A stretch of DNA of 54,715 bases, taken from the NCBI GenBank assembly GCA_018715805.1, contig DVKX01000031.1:1-54715 (forward strand), written 5' to 3'. Below the pieces are notes generated by a model. That model ran no database searches. It was given only the letters and a program-made list of their open reading frames with translations, and was not told the origin of the DNA. This stretch comes from Candidatus Faecousia intestinigallinarum. Lineage in GTDB: Bacteria > Bacillota > Clostridia > Oscillospirales > Oscillospiraceae. A program made the translations under genes and the position numbers. Positions 1-10,056 of the stretch are shown piece after piece; the first letter of the stretch is position 1, and the number at the start of each line of letters is the position of its first letter.

Positions 1-1014
1 CCCTGTAAACAAGGGGAGTAAGCGCTTAGCAACAGCCCGCACACCCACAGGAGGAACAGCGTTGCCGATTTGTCTGCGTACTTCCGTGACGCTGCCTTCA
101 AAAATAAAATCGTCAGGGAAAGACTGCAGCCGTGCACGCTCTCTGTTAGTCAGAGGACGGGGCTCAGGATAGTGATATCCCCATGTCCCGCCGCCACCAG
201 CAGCAATAATTGTCTTAGCTGGCTCATCTCTCTTGATTCTGCGGTAAACATGGCTAATCATGCCCTTAACATACAGTGGATTATCCTTTGGAATATCCGT
301 GAAGTTGCCGCCCTCGGGAATTAGTTCAAGAACCTTCCGTGTCTTTTCCTTGATGTTGATATGCTCGTTATTAGTAGGAACCTTTTCAACACCCTCCAGC
401 GCTTCGCCTGCTGTCACATAAGGAAGTGTACCGTTCGGGCCATGAGAAGGCTTGGGATGAACAAAGTCAAATCCCGTATCAATTCTGACACCAACAAAGA
501 GGACACGCTCTCTGAACTGTGGTACGCCGTATTCCGCAAAGTTATACAGATGGGGCTTTACCACATAGCCGGGAGCGATGCTTTCGAAGTCTTTGATAAT
601 GGTGTCAATGGCCCTCCCGTTATTGGCCGTAATTAGCCCCTTAACATTCTCAGCAACAAACGCTTTCGGTTTCTTTGCATCAACAAATTCTGCAAAATGT
701 CTGAACAGACCGCCACGGGTGCCGTTCAGACCGGGCTGTTTCCAGATAATAGAGAAGTCCTGACACGGAAAACCACCCAGAACAATGTCACATTCTGGGA
801 TGGTGGTGTCGGTGTAAGGATCTATCTTGGTAATATCCTTATAGTGAATAACATCGCCGAAATTGGCGGCAAAGGATTTGCACGCCCATTCTGCAAAATC
901 GTTAGCCCATATTGTTTCATATCCTTCCATGTGAAAGCCATAGTCAAGGCCTCCACAGCCGGAAAAGATAGAAACAATTCTCGGCTTTCTTAAAGTCTCA
1001 TTGGTATTTCCCAC
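1..1014 (-). CDS. DNA (cytosine-5-)-methyltransferase, partial at the window edge
   Basis: Reads leftward and runs off the left edge, so its C-terminal end is missing; about 338 residues are visible. Cytosine-C5 methyltransferase motifs occur in order: motif I FSGCGGLDYG near residue 17, catalytic motif IV GGFPCQDFS with the active Cys near 84, motif VI AENV near 122, and motif X RRQIGNAVPP close to the edge. The family transfers methyl groups from S-adenosylmethionine to cytosine in a specific DNA site. No ATG is in frame upstream; the GTG at 1014 sits about nine bases after a GGAGG and is taken as the start. No restriction endonuclease is visible in the window, so an orphan methylase and half of a restriction-modification system are both possible. 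With the recombinase and regulators beside it, it looks like mobile-element cargo. Confidence 0.93.
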   Translation of the reverse strand, partial: MGNTNETLRKPRIVSIFSGCGGLDYGFHMEGYETIWANDFAEWACKSFAANFGDVIHYKDITKIDPYTDTTIPECDIVLGGFPCQDFSIIWKQPGLNGTRGGLFRHFAEFVDAKKPKAFVAENVKGLITANNGRAIDTIIKDFESIAPGYVVKPHLYNFAEYGVPQFRERVLFVGVRIDTGFDFVHPKPSHGPNGTLPYVTAGEALEGVEKVPTNNEHINIKEKTRKVLELIPEGGNFTDIPKDNPLYVKGMISHVYRRIKRDEPAKTIIAAGGGGTWGYHYPEPRPLTNRERARLQSFPDDFIFEGSVTEVRRQIGNAVPPVGVRAVAKRLLPLFTG

Positions 1015-1120
1015 TTTTAGTACCCTCCATTAGAATCCTTTACATGAAGGTGTACTTTTTTGTAGGAGATTTAGATAACTTGTAGTTGTTTGCCTAATAG
1101 CGAAAAAGGAATTTTACTGA

Positions 1121-1149
1121 TAGACTTTTTCTGTTAAAAGAGGTATAAT
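1121..1149 (+). promoter_or_regulatory. Candidate rightward promoter with no gene behind it
   Basis: TAGACT and a perfect TATAAT are separated by 17 bases. A GGAAAGG Shine-Dalgarno-like run follows at about 1161, but no start codon or ORF of any length does; transcription would run into the inverted repeat at 1176 and then antisense to the recombinase gene. It may be the remains of a gene start cut off by insertion, or the promoter of a small RNA. Confidence 0.35.
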
Positions 1150-1175
1150 AAAAATATTGTGGAAAGGTGTATCTA

Positions 1176-1203
1176 TTTACAGGAAAGTACACATTCCTGT
1201 AAA
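1176..1203. repeat. 10-bp perfect inverted repeat between recombinase and methyltransferase
   Basis: TTTACAGGAA and TTCCTGTAAA flank eight bases. It lies 11 bases past the recombinase stop codon. As RNA it would be a hairpin, but no clear U-run follows on either strand, so an operator or element-end sequence is as likely as a terminator. The motif AAAGTACAC inside it (1184-1192) recurs inverted as GTGTACTTT at 1050-1058, in the leader of the methyltransferase gene. Confidence 0.5.
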
Positions 1204-1213
1204 AACACCCCCT

Positions 1214-2051
<838 letters not shown>

Positions 2052-2610
2052 AAAAAGTCCTCCTGTTTTGTTTGCTCTGCGGCGAACAAAATCTATTCCG
2101 TGATAAACTCCATTTGCTGCAAAGCTTTGTTTTGCTAAAACTCAATTTCAAACTGGAATTTTTGCTTGTGATGCCCTGTTCACAGCCCCCGCTTTTCCGT
2201 TTTGCTGGTTTGTGCGAAATCAAGTAAAACAGCGAATATCCACACAGAACGCTGTACTGTGTACGCTGTGCGGTGCAACGCTTTTTGGTGTGGGTAGCAA
2301 TACTAAAATTGCAGTTTGTTCGCTGATTTCACATGGATTGATTTTTGCCTGCGTTTTTAAGCGCCGTTTTTCCCGAATGCCGTTCCTGCCCGGGAATCTC
2401 ACCCCAGCGTTTTGTTCTCTTTGGTACGCTCATGTCGTGGCGATACTTCGCCGGAGAACATATCCCATTCGGACGATCATGTACTTTTCAAGCTACGGAG
2501 TCTTGCGACAAGTACATTTTAGCGAAAAAACATGACCATTCCCGTATATCCAAAAGGATGGAAAAGGCTCTGAAAAAGCAGCAATTTCCACGCTTATGGA
2601 CAAGCTGTGT
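2052..2610. other. Gene-poor stretch between divergent regulators
   Basis: About 560 bases between the leftward HTH/recombinase pair and the rightward XRE gene. Short frames exist on both strands but none has a ribosome site, family motif or credible composition. It is rich in short repeats of TTTTGCT and GCGAAC/TTCGC types and may be a decayed part of the mobile element or its control region. Confidence 0.4.
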
Positions 2611-2640
2611 TATAATAAAAGAAATGGAGCAGCGGGGAGG
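2611..2640 (+). promoter_or_regulatory. -10 box and ribosome site for the XRE gene
   Basis: A perfect TATAAT at 2611-2616 with only a weak -35 region, followed by GGGGAGG at 2634-2640, six bases before the ATG at 2647. The short leader fits an autoregulated regulator gene. Confidence 0.5.
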
Positions 2641-2646
2641 CTTGGC

Positions 2647-3489
2647 ATGAATACGACCTTAACGATTCAGGAAAAATTGAAGGATTTGCGGGTGGAGCAC
2701 GGACTTACCTTGGAGCAACTGGCCGACCAGACCGGGCTTTCCAAATCTGCGCTCGGCAAATACGAGAATGATGATTATAAGGACATAAGCCCTTTTGCCA
2801 TCGTCACACTGGCAAAGTTTTATCATGTGACTACGGATTATCTGTTAGGGGTGTCAGAACAAAAAAATCACTCAGACACAGAGCTGAGTGCCCTGCACCT
2901 GAGTGATGATGCGATTGATGTTCTGAAAGCCGGGAAATTCAACCCCCGGCTGCTGTCGGAAATTATCAGTCACCATGATTTTCAGAAAATGATGCTGGAT
3001 GCGGAGATTTATGTGGATCGGATCGCTGATATGCGGATTAGCGATATGAACGCTGTACTGCAAGCCGTTCGTCAAATGGTACTGATGCAGCAGGGAGAAA
3101 CGGAAAATGATCTGTATCTGCGGACACTGGAACTTGCACAAATACAAGAGGACGAGTATTTTTGCCATGTTATTTCTGACGATTTGAAACTGATCCTTCG
3201 GGATATTCGGGAAGCCCATCAAAATGATGCAACCACTGCGGACAGCCATTCTCTGGCGCTGGATGTGCAAAAGAGTTTGCAGGAAGCCACGAACTACAAA
3301 GGCAGCAATGCAGAAAAGCAGGCCCGCATTTTCCTCGCAACCTTTGGTATTGACTATGATGCGATCACGATGGAGCAGTTTGTAAATCTAATAGAGGTTT
3401 TGAAACTGTCCAAACACCTGAAACCCTCTATTAACCAACGAGGGAAAACCAATATGACCCACGGAAAAGGGAAAAGAAAACGCAAATAG
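2647..3489 (+). CDS. XRE-family transcriptional regulator (280 aa)
   Basis: An N-terminal Cro/CI-type helix-turn-helix (about residues 8-62: LKDLRVEHGLTLEQLADQTG, SKSALGKYEN, LAKFYHVTTDYLLG) is followed by a roughly 200-residue helical region of unknown function and a strongly basic tail ending KGKRKRK. Regulators of this long type are common on conjugative and integrative elements of gut Firmicutes, where they repress or switch element functions; that role here is inferred. The start is ATG 2647 because a strong GGGGAGG lies six bases upstream and the HTH begins right after it. It is divergent from the recombinase pair and is closed by the strong hairpin at 3496. Confidence 0.85.
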   Translation: MNTTLTIQEKLKDLRVEHGLTLEQLADQTGLSKSALGKYENDDYKDISPFAIVTLAKFYHVTTDYLLGVSEQKNHSDTELSALHLSDDAIDVLKAGKFNPRLLSEIISHHDFQKMMLDAEIYVDRIADMRISDMNAVLQAVRQMVLMQQGETENDLYLRTLELAQIQEDEYFCHVISDDLKLILRDIREAHQNDATTADSHSLALDVQKSLQEATNYKGSNAEKQARIFLATFGIDYDAITMEQFVNLIEVLKLSKHLKPSINQRGKTNMTHGKGKRKRK

Positions 3490-3495
3490 GCAAAA

Positions 3496-3539
3496 AAATA
3501 TGCTGGACACGGTTAAAATCAACCATGTCCAGCATATTT
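3496..3539 (+). terminator. Long intrinsic terminator after the XRE gene
   Basis: Arms of 19 bases (AAATATGCTGGACACGGTT and its near-perfect complement, one mismatch) around a 6-base loop, starting six bases after the stop codon. The ends are A-rich and T-rich, so it can work on either strand. It also marks the point where composition changes to the G+C-rich chromosome. Confidence 0.75.
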
Positions 3540-3640
3540 CATTTACCCAATCCCGTCTGACAGATGCCGTAAGTGTAATTTTGAGTGAATTACTTTCTTA
3601 CGAGCACCCGTCTAAGCAAGCGGGCGATTTTTCTTTTTGA

Positions 3641-4033
3641 TTATCCTGCCAGATAGTAGGCAATCAGCAGTCCTACAGACAGCGCCAGGTATCCCAATCC
3701 CACCTGCAAGCTGCCATTCGCGCTCCGGCGTGCCTTGGCTTTCCGCTCTCGGTACTCCGTAAAGGTTTCCTCCCGGGCGTTCCCGATGCTGGCGCCCGGG
3801 ACATGGATATGAAACACTGTTTTCAGGCTGTAGGCAGCCATGTCAAAAGTGCCTTTGTTCCGGCAAAATACCAAGCCGCCATACCCAATAAGCATCACTG
3901 CCGCTGCAAAAGCGCCGTCGCACAGCCGCTGGAGTATATTATCCGTTCCCTGGCTGTTGGCCAGAAACACCGCAGCGCCAATGAGGAGCCCGACACCCAG
4001 GTTGATGAGATAAGACTTGCGTTTCGGGGTCAT
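3641..4033 (-). CDS. DUF3899-like small membrane protein
   Basis: A 130-residue protein with an N-terminal pair of hydrophobic segments (about 10-27 and 38-58, GVGLLIGAAVFLANSQG and AAAVMLIGYGGLVF), a charged cytoplasmic-looking middle (EETFTEYRERKAKARRS) and a last membrane segment near the C-terminus. The pattern fits the DUF3899 family, whose function is unknown. It begins one base after the oppF stop codon, so it is the last gene of the Opp operon; similar small membrane proteins may assist assembly of transporters, but that is a guess. Confidence 0.7.
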   Translation of the reverse strand: MTPKRKSYLINLGVGLLIGAAVFLANSQGTDNILQRLCDGAFAAAVMLIGYGGLVFCRNKGTFDMAAYSLKTVFHIHVPGASIGNAREETFTEYRERKAKARRSANGSLQVGLGYLALSVGLLIAYYLAG

Positions 4034-4034
4034 G

Positions 4035-5246
4035 TTACTTCAGTTCCTGCTGGTAGCGGGCGAACTCCGCGTCGTTGCACTGGACGAAGTGACCCGGGGT
4101 GATCTCCCGGAAACTGGGCTTGTCTACGGAGTAGTCGTGCTCCACCAGGGGATTGTAGGTAATCCGCTGGCGCTGCTTCTCATAGATGGGGTCAGGCAGC
4201 GGGATGGCGGAGAGCAGGGACTTGGTATAAGGATGCAGCGGATGGGCAAAAAGTTCGTCGGAGGTAGCCAGCTCCACCATCTTGCCGAAATACATCACGC
4301 CAATGCGGTCGGAGAAATACTTCACCACAGACAGATCATGGGCGATGAAAAGAATGGTCAGGCCGAATTTCTGCCGCAGTTCATTGAGCAGGTTGATGAC
4401 CTGCGCCTGCACGGATACGTCCAGAGCGGACACCGGCTCGTCGGCGATGATGAGATCCGGGTTCATGATGACCGAACGCGCTACGCCGATACGCTGCCGC
4501 TGGCCGCCGGAAAACTCGTGGGGATAGCGGCTGGCGTGCTCCCGCACCAGACCCACCAGCTCCAGCATTTCGTGTACCTTCTGGTCAATAACGGCGTTGT
4601 CCTTCTCCCCCTGGATCACCAAGCCCTCGGCAATGATCTCGCGGACAGTCATACGGGGATCCAGCGAGGCAATCGGATCCTGGAAGATCATCTGGATCTG
4701 GGTAACCAGCTTGGTGTTCCGCGCCTTGCGCAGCTCGTTTTTGTACTCCGCGTTCAGCTTCGCTTTCTCGGAGGCGTCGGCCTTTTCCAACAGCGCCTCA
4801 TACTTTTTCTTCACCGCGGCCACCTGCTGCCGGGCATACTCCTTGTCGCAGTTCTTCTGATCGCTGATGGCGGCCTTCATCTGGGCTTTCTGCTCGGCTA
4901 CCGTCTTTTCCATCTCCGCCTTCAGCTTCTCCGCGTCGGTGGGGTTGGCCTTCACAGCCGCCTTGTAGTCCTCCTGCGCCTTCTTGATGGCCTCCTGGTA
5001 GGAGCGTTTGCCCGCAGCAATGCGGATGCCCTTGAAGATCACGTTGCCGGAGGTGATGTTGTACAGCTTGATGATAGAGCGGCCGGTGGTGGTTTTGCCG
5101 CAGCCGGATTCTCCCACCAGGCCGAAGACCTCTCCCTTCTTAATATCGAAGCTGACGTCATCCACGGCCTTCAGCTCTCCGCCCTCCATCTTGAAGTACT
5201 GGCAAAGGTGCTCGACCTTCAGCAAAGTTTCCTGATTATTCTGCAT
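4035..5246 (-). CDS. oppF: Oligopeptide ABC transporter ATP-binding protein (OppF-like) with an inserted helical domain
   Basis: ATPase subunit of an Opp/Dpp-type peptide importer. Walker [10 protein letters not shown] at 45-53, Q-loop [11 protein letters not shown] near 187, signature FSGGQRQR at 245-252, Walker B LIIADEP near 265, H-loop IAHDLS, and the OppF-type C-terminal [12 protein letters not shown]. Between the Walker A domain and the Q-loop there is an extra block of about 100 residues (about 77-178), highly charged and Ala/Lys/Glu-rich, which looks like a helical or coiled-coil hairpin; ordinary OppF proteins are about 320 residues and lack it. It overlaps oppD by 11 bases, so the two ATPases are translationally linked. 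The insertion differs in position and sequence from the one in OppD. Confidence 0.92.
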   Translation of the reverse strand: MQNNQETLLKVEHLCQYFKMEGGELKAVDDVSFDIKKGEVFGLVGESGCGKTTTGRSIIKLYNITSGNVIFKGIRIAAGKRSYQEAIKKAQEDYKAAVKANPTDAEKLKAEMEKTVAEQKAQMKAAISDQKNCDKEYARQQVAAVKKKYEALLEKADASEKAKLNAEYKNELRKARNTKLVTQIQMIFQDPIASLDPRMTVREIIAEGLVIQGEKDNAVIDQKVHEMLELVGLVREHASRYPHEFSGGQRQRIGVARSVIMNPDLIIADEPVSALDVSVQAQVINLLNELRQKFGLTILFIAHDLSVVKYFSDRIGVMYFGKMVELATSDELFAHPLHPYTKSLLSAIPLPDPIYEKQRQRITYNPLVEHDYSVDKPSFREITPGHFVQCNDAEFARYQQELK

Positions 5247-7401
5247 TTCCAGTCCTCCTCTTGCTTTCCATTCTGGCGATCCGATCCTGGATCACCTTGG
5301 GAGGATCGATCTTCGGTGCGTCCGGGTGCAGCAGCCATGTGGCAGCGAAATGGGTATCGCTGATCTGGAACATAGGCGGCTGCCGCTCAAAGTCGATCTG
5401 CATGGCATATTTGTTACGGGGCGCAAAGGCGTCGCCTACCGGCGGATAGATCATATTGGGCGGGGTGCCGGGGATGGCCTCCAGCTTCTCGTTGGTATCC
5501 AGATCGGGCATGGAGGAAAGCAGTGCCCAGGTGTAGGGGTGCGCGGCATGATAGAAAAGATCCTCCGCAGTGCCGTATTCTACGATCTTACCGGCATACA
5601 TCACCGCCACCCGGTCGGCCATATTGGCCACTACACCCAGGTCATGGGTGATAAAAATGACGGAGAGCTGGCGCTCGGCCTTCAGCTTGTTGATCAGCTC
5701 CAGGATCTGCGACTGGATGGTAACGTCCAGCGCCGTGGTAGGCTCATCGCAGATCAGGATGTCCGGGTTGGCCGCCAAAGCGATGGCAATGACGATGCGC
5801 TGACGCATACCGCCGGAGAACTCAAAGGGATACTGGTTATAGCGCTTGTGCGGCTCTGCGATGCCCACCTCGTCCATCAGCTTGATGGCGCGGCTCTTGG
5901 CAATGCGCCGGGTAACCTTCGCCACCACGCCGGAGGCATTGGTCATCAGATAGTCGATGGCAGCCAGCGCCTGGGCGTTGTAGTCCCGGTCATTCCGGCT
6001 CTGCAGCAGCTCTTGGTAATGCTCCATCTGCCGCTGGAGCAGATGCGCGATATTGCTCTTTACCAATTCCAGATCGGTAACGGCGGCGGCAGCTACCTCC
6101 CAGTCGGGATTCTTGCCCCGGGCGACCAGGCGGTCATGCTTCTTTTTATCCTGCTCATAAACCTTCACGGCCTTTTCATTGGCGCGGATAGCCTTGAAAT
6201 AAATATCCAGTTCGCTCTTCAGGCTGGGCGAGAAGGTGTAGGTCAGGCTGTCTTTCACAATGTTCAGCGGATCAATGGTAGCCTTTACGGCAGCATCCAG
6301 GGTCTTATACGTCTCCTGGCATGCCTTCTTATCCAGGGTTTCTTTGGCAAATACGGGCAGCGCCTGCTCCATGGCCTTCACGGCCAGCTCCATATTGGCG
6401 TAGGATTTCTCCGCCGTATACCGCAGCGCCGCTCTGGCGTTGTCCATAAACTCCAGCATGAATTCCTTATCCAGATATTCCTTCAGGTAGGCGTTCAGCT
6501 CCTCCACAGGCATATCCGGCAGGGGCTTTCCGCTGAAGGTGATATAGTAGCCCATACGGAAGAAATTGGGCACCGGCTGCGCCACGGCCTCCTGCAGAAT
6601 GTCCCGCAGCTGGTAGAGCGCTTGCAGCAGCGCCTGGTAATCCCGGGTCTTTTTCGCCTTGCTCCAGAGATCCCGGATGCTGTCCGCCAGGGGCTTGATC
6701 CGCTGGGCATCCTTCTTCACCACATATTCGTTCACAGTGGCTTTCGCCTGGGTAACGATATCGCCCAACCGGTCGGTAAAATCTTTCGTGGAGTTTTTCT
6801 CCAGCTGGAACGTCAGATCCTGAATATCCTCCAGCGTCTCCACAGCCGCCTCGTGGGCAGTGTTATAGGCGGACTCCAGCTCAATGTGCTTAAATTCAAA
6901 CTTATCAAAGTTCTTGCACATGGCGGTAAGCTTTTCCGCCTTGGCCTTATCGTTTTCCGCCAGCGCCGCCACCATGGCGGTATTCAGGCTCTTCAAATAG
7001 GTGTTGAAATTCAGCTTGCTCTCCCGCTGCCGCGCCTTGCCCTTCAGGAGCATGGCCTCCGTCAGCTGGCGGCCGATTTTAACAATGGGGTTCAGGCTGG
7101 ACATGGGATCCTGGAAGATCATGGCGATCTTGTCGCCGCGAATCTTATGGAAATCCTCTTCGGAAATCTTCAGCAGATCCTTGCCGTCATAGATGATCTC
7201 GCCGGATTCCGTAATGGCGTTGGCCGCCTGGATACCAAGGATCGCCTTGGAGGTGACCGATTTGCCCGAGCCGGACTCACCCACGATGGCCAGCGTCTCG
7301 CCCTTGTTCAAATCAAAGTCGATGCCCCGCACCGCCTGTACTTTGCCATTGGTGGTACGGAAGGAGATCCGAAGATCCCGCACTTGCAGTTTCGTTTCCA
7401 T
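5236..7401 (-). CDS. oppD: Oligopeptide ABC transporter ATP-binding protein (OppD-like) with a 380-residue insertion
   Basis: 721 residues against about 330-350 for normal OppD. The ABC core is complete: Walker A GESGSGKS at 41-48, Q-loop IFQDPMSSLNP near 95-105, signature FSGGMRQR at 528-535, Walker B DILICDEP near 547-554, H-loop FITHDLG, then the OppD C-terminal HPYTWALLSSMP and IPGTPPNM segments. Residues about 121-500, inside the helical subdomain after the Q-loop, are an extra, mainly helical, charged region with no motif that I recognise. All catalytic residues are present, so it should hydrolyse ATP together with OppF. Its start overlaps the oppC stop by one base (TGATG). Confidence 0.92.
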   Translation of the reverse strand: METKLQVRDLRISFRTTNGKVQAVRGIDFDLNKGETLAIVGESGSGKSVTSKAILGIQAANAITESGEIIYDGKDLLKISEEDFHKIRGDKIAMIFQDPMSSLNPIVKIGRQLTEAMLLKGKARQRESKLNFNTYLKSLNTAMVAALAENDKAKAEKLTAMCKNFDKFEFKHIELESAYNTAHEAAVETLEDIQDLTFQLEKNSTKDFTDRLGDIVTQAKATVNEYVVKKDAQRIKPLADSIRDLWSKAKKTRDYQALLQALYQLRDILQEAVAQPVPNFFRMGYYITFSGKPLPDMPVEELNAYLKEYLDKEFMLEFMDNARAALRYTAEKSYANMELAVKAMEQALPVFAKETLDKKACQETYKTLDAAVKATIDPLNIVKDSLTYTFSPSLKSELDIYFKAIRANEKAVKVYEQDKKKHDRLVARGKNPDWEVAAAAVTDLELVKSNIAHLLQRQMEHYQELLQSRNDRDYNAQALAAIDYLMTNASGVVAKVTRRIAKSRAIKLMDEVGIAEPHKRYNQYPFEFSGGMRQRIVIAIALAANPDILICDEPTTALDVTIQSQILELINKLKAERQLSVIFITHDLGVVANMADRVAVMYAGKIVEYGTAEDLFYHAAHPYTWALLSSMPDLDTNEKLEAIPGTPPNMIYPPVGDAFAPRNKYAMQIDFERQPPMFQISDTHFAATWLLHPDAPKIDPPKVIQDRIARMESKRRTGNAE

Positions 7402-8936
7402 CAGTCGTCCTCCCCTCTGGTAGTCGGGTTAAAGGCGTCCCGCAGGCCGTTGCCAAACAGGTTAAAGGAGATCATCAGCAGACCCAGGAACAAGCTGGGC
7501 CACAGCAGCGTATGGGGCGCGGTGGTCACCGCGGCGTTGCCCTGGCTCAGCAGCGTGCCGATGGTGGTGCCCGCCAGATCCGTCAGGCTTACAATGCCCA
7601 GGTAGGTCATGGTAGTCTCCGAACGGATAACATTGGGGATGATCAGCGCGCAGCTGGTAATGATGGTGCCGATGGCGTTGGGGAAGATATGCTTAAACAT
7701 CAGCCGGCCATCGGAAGCGCCCAAAGTCCGCGCCGCCATCACAAATTCCTGGCTCTTGAAGCGGTAGAACTGCTTCCGGGTCAGGGCGGCCATGCCGATC
7801 CAGCCTGTGAGCACGAAGGCAAACAGGAACGCGCCTACCACGCCTACTTTTGCGCTCATATGCAGCTGGAACAGGGTGGCCACCACCACAAAGGGAACGC
7901 CGGAGAGCACGTCCGCTACCCGATCCATGGCCATGTCCACATAACCGCCATAGTAGCCCTGGATAGCGCCGTAGATCGCGCCAATGCCCAGGTTGATAAT
8001 GGAAACCACAATGGCGAAGATCAGGGAGAAGCGGGCGCCGATGCCCACGGCGGAGAACAGATCCTGTCCCAGCGTGGTGGTACCGAAAATATAGCTTGGC
8101 TCATGACCATTCAGGTACTGATAGTAATTATAGTAGCATACCCGCGCCTGAACAGCGCCGTCCTTCTTCACGGAGTAGATATAGCTGCCGTCGTCGCCGG
8201 CGATCCGCTGAGAATGATAGGGCGCGCCTTCGATGTCCGAACGGGTGGAATACATGGGGACAAAGTTGCCGTCATCATCCAGCACGGCAGCGCCCTTGCT
8301 GTCCACTTGATACCAGATATTGGGGTTATCGCTGATGCCCTCGATATCCTTTGGCTCCACATAGGGATAGATCACCTGGATGCCGGTCTCGTCCTGCCAC
8401 GCCTGAATTTTCTCAAACTCCGCGTAGGAGAAGATGCGGTACACCACACCCAGCTCATAGTAGCGGTTCACCTTCAGGTCGTACACATTGCGCTCCACCA
8501 TTTGGCCGCGGTATTTCACCAGGGTCGTGGTGGTCTTTACAATATCCAGCACCGGGTTCAGCCCGGTCTCGACGGCAATGCCGTTCCAATAATTCATGGA
8601 AGTCTCATTCTGGCTGCCGTGGATCTTGCTGCCGTCCATAATTCCCCAGCCCAACTCCGCGATTTCCGGAACATAGGCGGGATAATTGATATACAGCTTG
8701 TCCTTATCGTTGATATCATAGGGGGATACCAGCGGGGCGACAATGGCAAAAATCACCAGGAACAGCAGAATCCAAGCCGCCGCCACGGAGGACTTATTCT
8801 TGCGGAAGCGCAGCATGGCGTCCTGGAAAAAGCTGCGGGATTTCGTCTCCAGCTTCTTGTCATGGAGACGGGCGTCCATCTGGACAAATTCAAATTTTTC
8901 CGGCGGAATCCGCTCAAATTCGTTGTGATTGTTCAT
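7401..8936 (-). CDS. oppC: Oligopeptide ABC transporter permease (OppC-like) with a large extracytoplasmic insertion
   Basis: 511 residues; typical OppC has about 300. An N-terminal cytoplasmic stretch and the first membrane helix (about 51-70, WILLFLVIFAIVAPLV) are followed by about 200 hydrophilic residues (about 75-280, Tyr/Asp-rich) before the conserved FGTTTLGQDLFSAVGIGARFS and the usual five-helix permease domain with an EAA-loop (AARTLGASDGRLMFKHIFPN). The insertion should face outside, toward the binding protein. The start ATG 8936 overlaps the oppB stop codon by four bases (ATGA), so it is co-translated with oppB. Confidence 0.92.
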   Translation of the reverse strand: MNNHNEFERIPPEKFEFVQMDARLHDKKLETKSRSFFQDAMLRFRKNKSSVAAAWILLFLVIFAIVAPLVSPYDINDKDKLYINYPAYVPEIAELGWGIMDGSKIHGSQNETSMNYWNGIAVETGLNPVLDIVKTTTTLVKYRGQMVERNVYDLKVNRYYELGVVYRIFSYAEFEKIQAWQDETGIQVIYPYVEPKDIEGISDNPNIWYQVDSKGAAVLDDDGNFVPMYSTRSDIEGAPYHSQRIAGDDGSYIYSVKKDGAVQARVCYYNYYQYLNGHEPSYIFGTTTLGQDLFSAVGIGARFSLIFAIVVSIINLGIGAIYGAIQGYYGGYVDMAMDRVADVLSGVPFVVVATLFQLHMSAKVGVVGAFLFAFVLTGWIGMAALTRKQFYRFKSQEFVMAARTLGASDGRLMFKHIFPNAIGTIITSCALIIPNVIRSETTMTYLGIVSLTDLAGTTIGTLLSQGNAAVTTAPHTLLWPSLFLGLLMISFNLFGNGLRDAFNPTTRGEDD

Positions 8937-9886
8937 TTCTTCGACCCCATTCTGATACGCGGATCGATAAAGCCGTAGCTGATATCGACCACAAGGTTTG
9001 CCGCCAGACCGATGGCGGTATAGAAGCAGGTGGTCACCATAAAAATGGGATAATCCCGGGCGGCAATCGCGTCGATGGTGAGCCGACCCACGCCGGGAAT
9101 GGAGAAAATCTTCTCGATAATCAGGCTGCCGGCCAAAATGCCCACAAATTCGCCAATAATGGCGGGAACCACCACCACAAAGCAGTTGCGCAGCGCATGG
9201 CGGATGGTCGCCTGCGCCTTGGTCAGACCTTTCGTACGCGCCAGGAGCATGAACTCGCTGGTGAGTACCTCGGTCAGCTCGGCGCGGGTGGTGCGGGTAA
9301 AGCCCGCGATCACACCGAAGGCAAGGCTCAGGATTGCCGGGAGCATACTTACAAACATCTCCGGACTGAACCAGTCGGTACCGGATTTCATTAGGAACGG
9401 CAGCCATCCCAGCTTATAGCTGAGCACATACTGAATGATGAAGGCATACACGAAGCTGGGCACAGAGATGACCACCATGGTCAGGGTAGAAATGGTGTAG
9501 TCCACCCAGGTATTTTTCTTCAGCGCAGCAAAGATGCCTAGTCCGATGCCCAGAGGGATACTGAACAAAATGGAATACAAGTTGACGATCACCGTGGCGG
9601 GCAGACGCTCCGCAAAGAGCTTCGCCACGTCCTGGCCGGAGAACAGCTGATCGCTGACGCCCCAGTCAAACTTGGTAAATACATTCTTCAGGAAAATTCC
9701 GAACTGCACCATGTACGGCTTATTATAGCCCATGGCTTCCCGGCGCATTTCAATGATCTCAGCGTGGGGGTCGCCGGCAGGCAGCACCGCAGGCGGCAGC
9801 ATCCGAATGAGTACAAAGCACATGCAGGTGATGATTAAAAACACCAGCAGCATATAGAGGATTCTTTGCAGCGTATATTTGGCCAT
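8933..9886 (-). CDS. oppB: Oligopeptide ABC transporter permease (OppB-like)
   Basis: 317 residues, normal for OppB, with an N-terminal membrane helix (YTLQRILYMLLVFLIITCMC), the RMLPP segment of the family, five more membrane helices and the cytoplasmic EAA-loop ARTKGLTKAQATIRHALRN that contacts the ATPase. An AGGAGGGA sequence lies just before the ATG. It forms the translocation pore with OppC. It is the only core subunit of this transporter without an unusual insertion. It is separated from oppA by 245 bases that hold two hairpins, so it may be expressed at a lower level than the binding protein. Confidence 0.94.
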   Translation of the reverse strand: MAKYTLQRILYMLLVFLIITCMCFVLIRMLPPAVLPAGDPHAEIIEMRREAMGYNKPYMVQFGIFLKNVFTKFDWGVSDQLFSGQDVAKLFAERLPATVIVNLYSILFSIPLGIGLGIFAALKKNTWVDYTISTLTMVVISVPSFVYAFIIQYVLSYKLGWLPFLMKSGTDWFSPEMFVSMLPAILSLAFGVIAGFTRTTRAELTEVLTSEFMLLARTKGLTKAQATIRHALRNCFVVVVPAIIGEFVGILAGSLIIEKIFSIPGVGRLTIDAIAARDYPIFMVTTCFYTAIGLAANLVVDISYGFIDPRIRMGSKK

Positions 9887-9935
9887 AAGCCATCCCTCCT
9901 GTTGACATGATATGCCTTCCGCGAAGAGGCGGACT

Positions 9936-10001
9936 TATAGGGAATGGTCTCGATCGCCGCAGATGCGTTCCGCTCTGAAGCGTCCCAGACCGTTCCCTAT
10001 A
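9936..10001 (-). promoter_or_regulatory. Long stem-loop in the oppA-oppB intergenic region
   Basis: Arms TATAGGGAATGGTCT and AGACCGTTCCCTATA (15 bases, one mismatch) enclose about 36 bases. There is no U-run beside it, so it is probably an RNA-stabilising or processing structure at the 5' end of the oppBCDF message rather than a simple terminator. Confidence 0.5.
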
Positions 10002-10024
10002 TTACGCGGATTAAAATAAGCTGA

Positions 10025-10056
10025 CTGTAGCAGGGGTTTTTACGCCCCTGCTACAG
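10025..10056 (-). terminator. Hairpin downstream of oppA, likely partial terminator
   Basis: A perfect 12-bp stem (CTGTAGCAGGGG with its complement) and an 8-base loop, about 75 bases after the oppA stop. Leftward it is followed by a moderately T-rich run. It would let most transcripts end after oppA and some read on into oppB, the usual way to make more binding protein than permease. Confidence 0.65.

Noticed and set aside
3599-3632. Hairpin CCCG/CGGG followed by T-rich sequence as a terminator for the DUF3899 gene
   Set aside because: The stem is only four perfect pairs and the T-run is on the opposite strand to that needed.
5326-7605. A 759-codon rightward open frame opposite oppD
   Set aside because: Reverse-strand shadow of a G+C-rich coding region; no recognisable domain.
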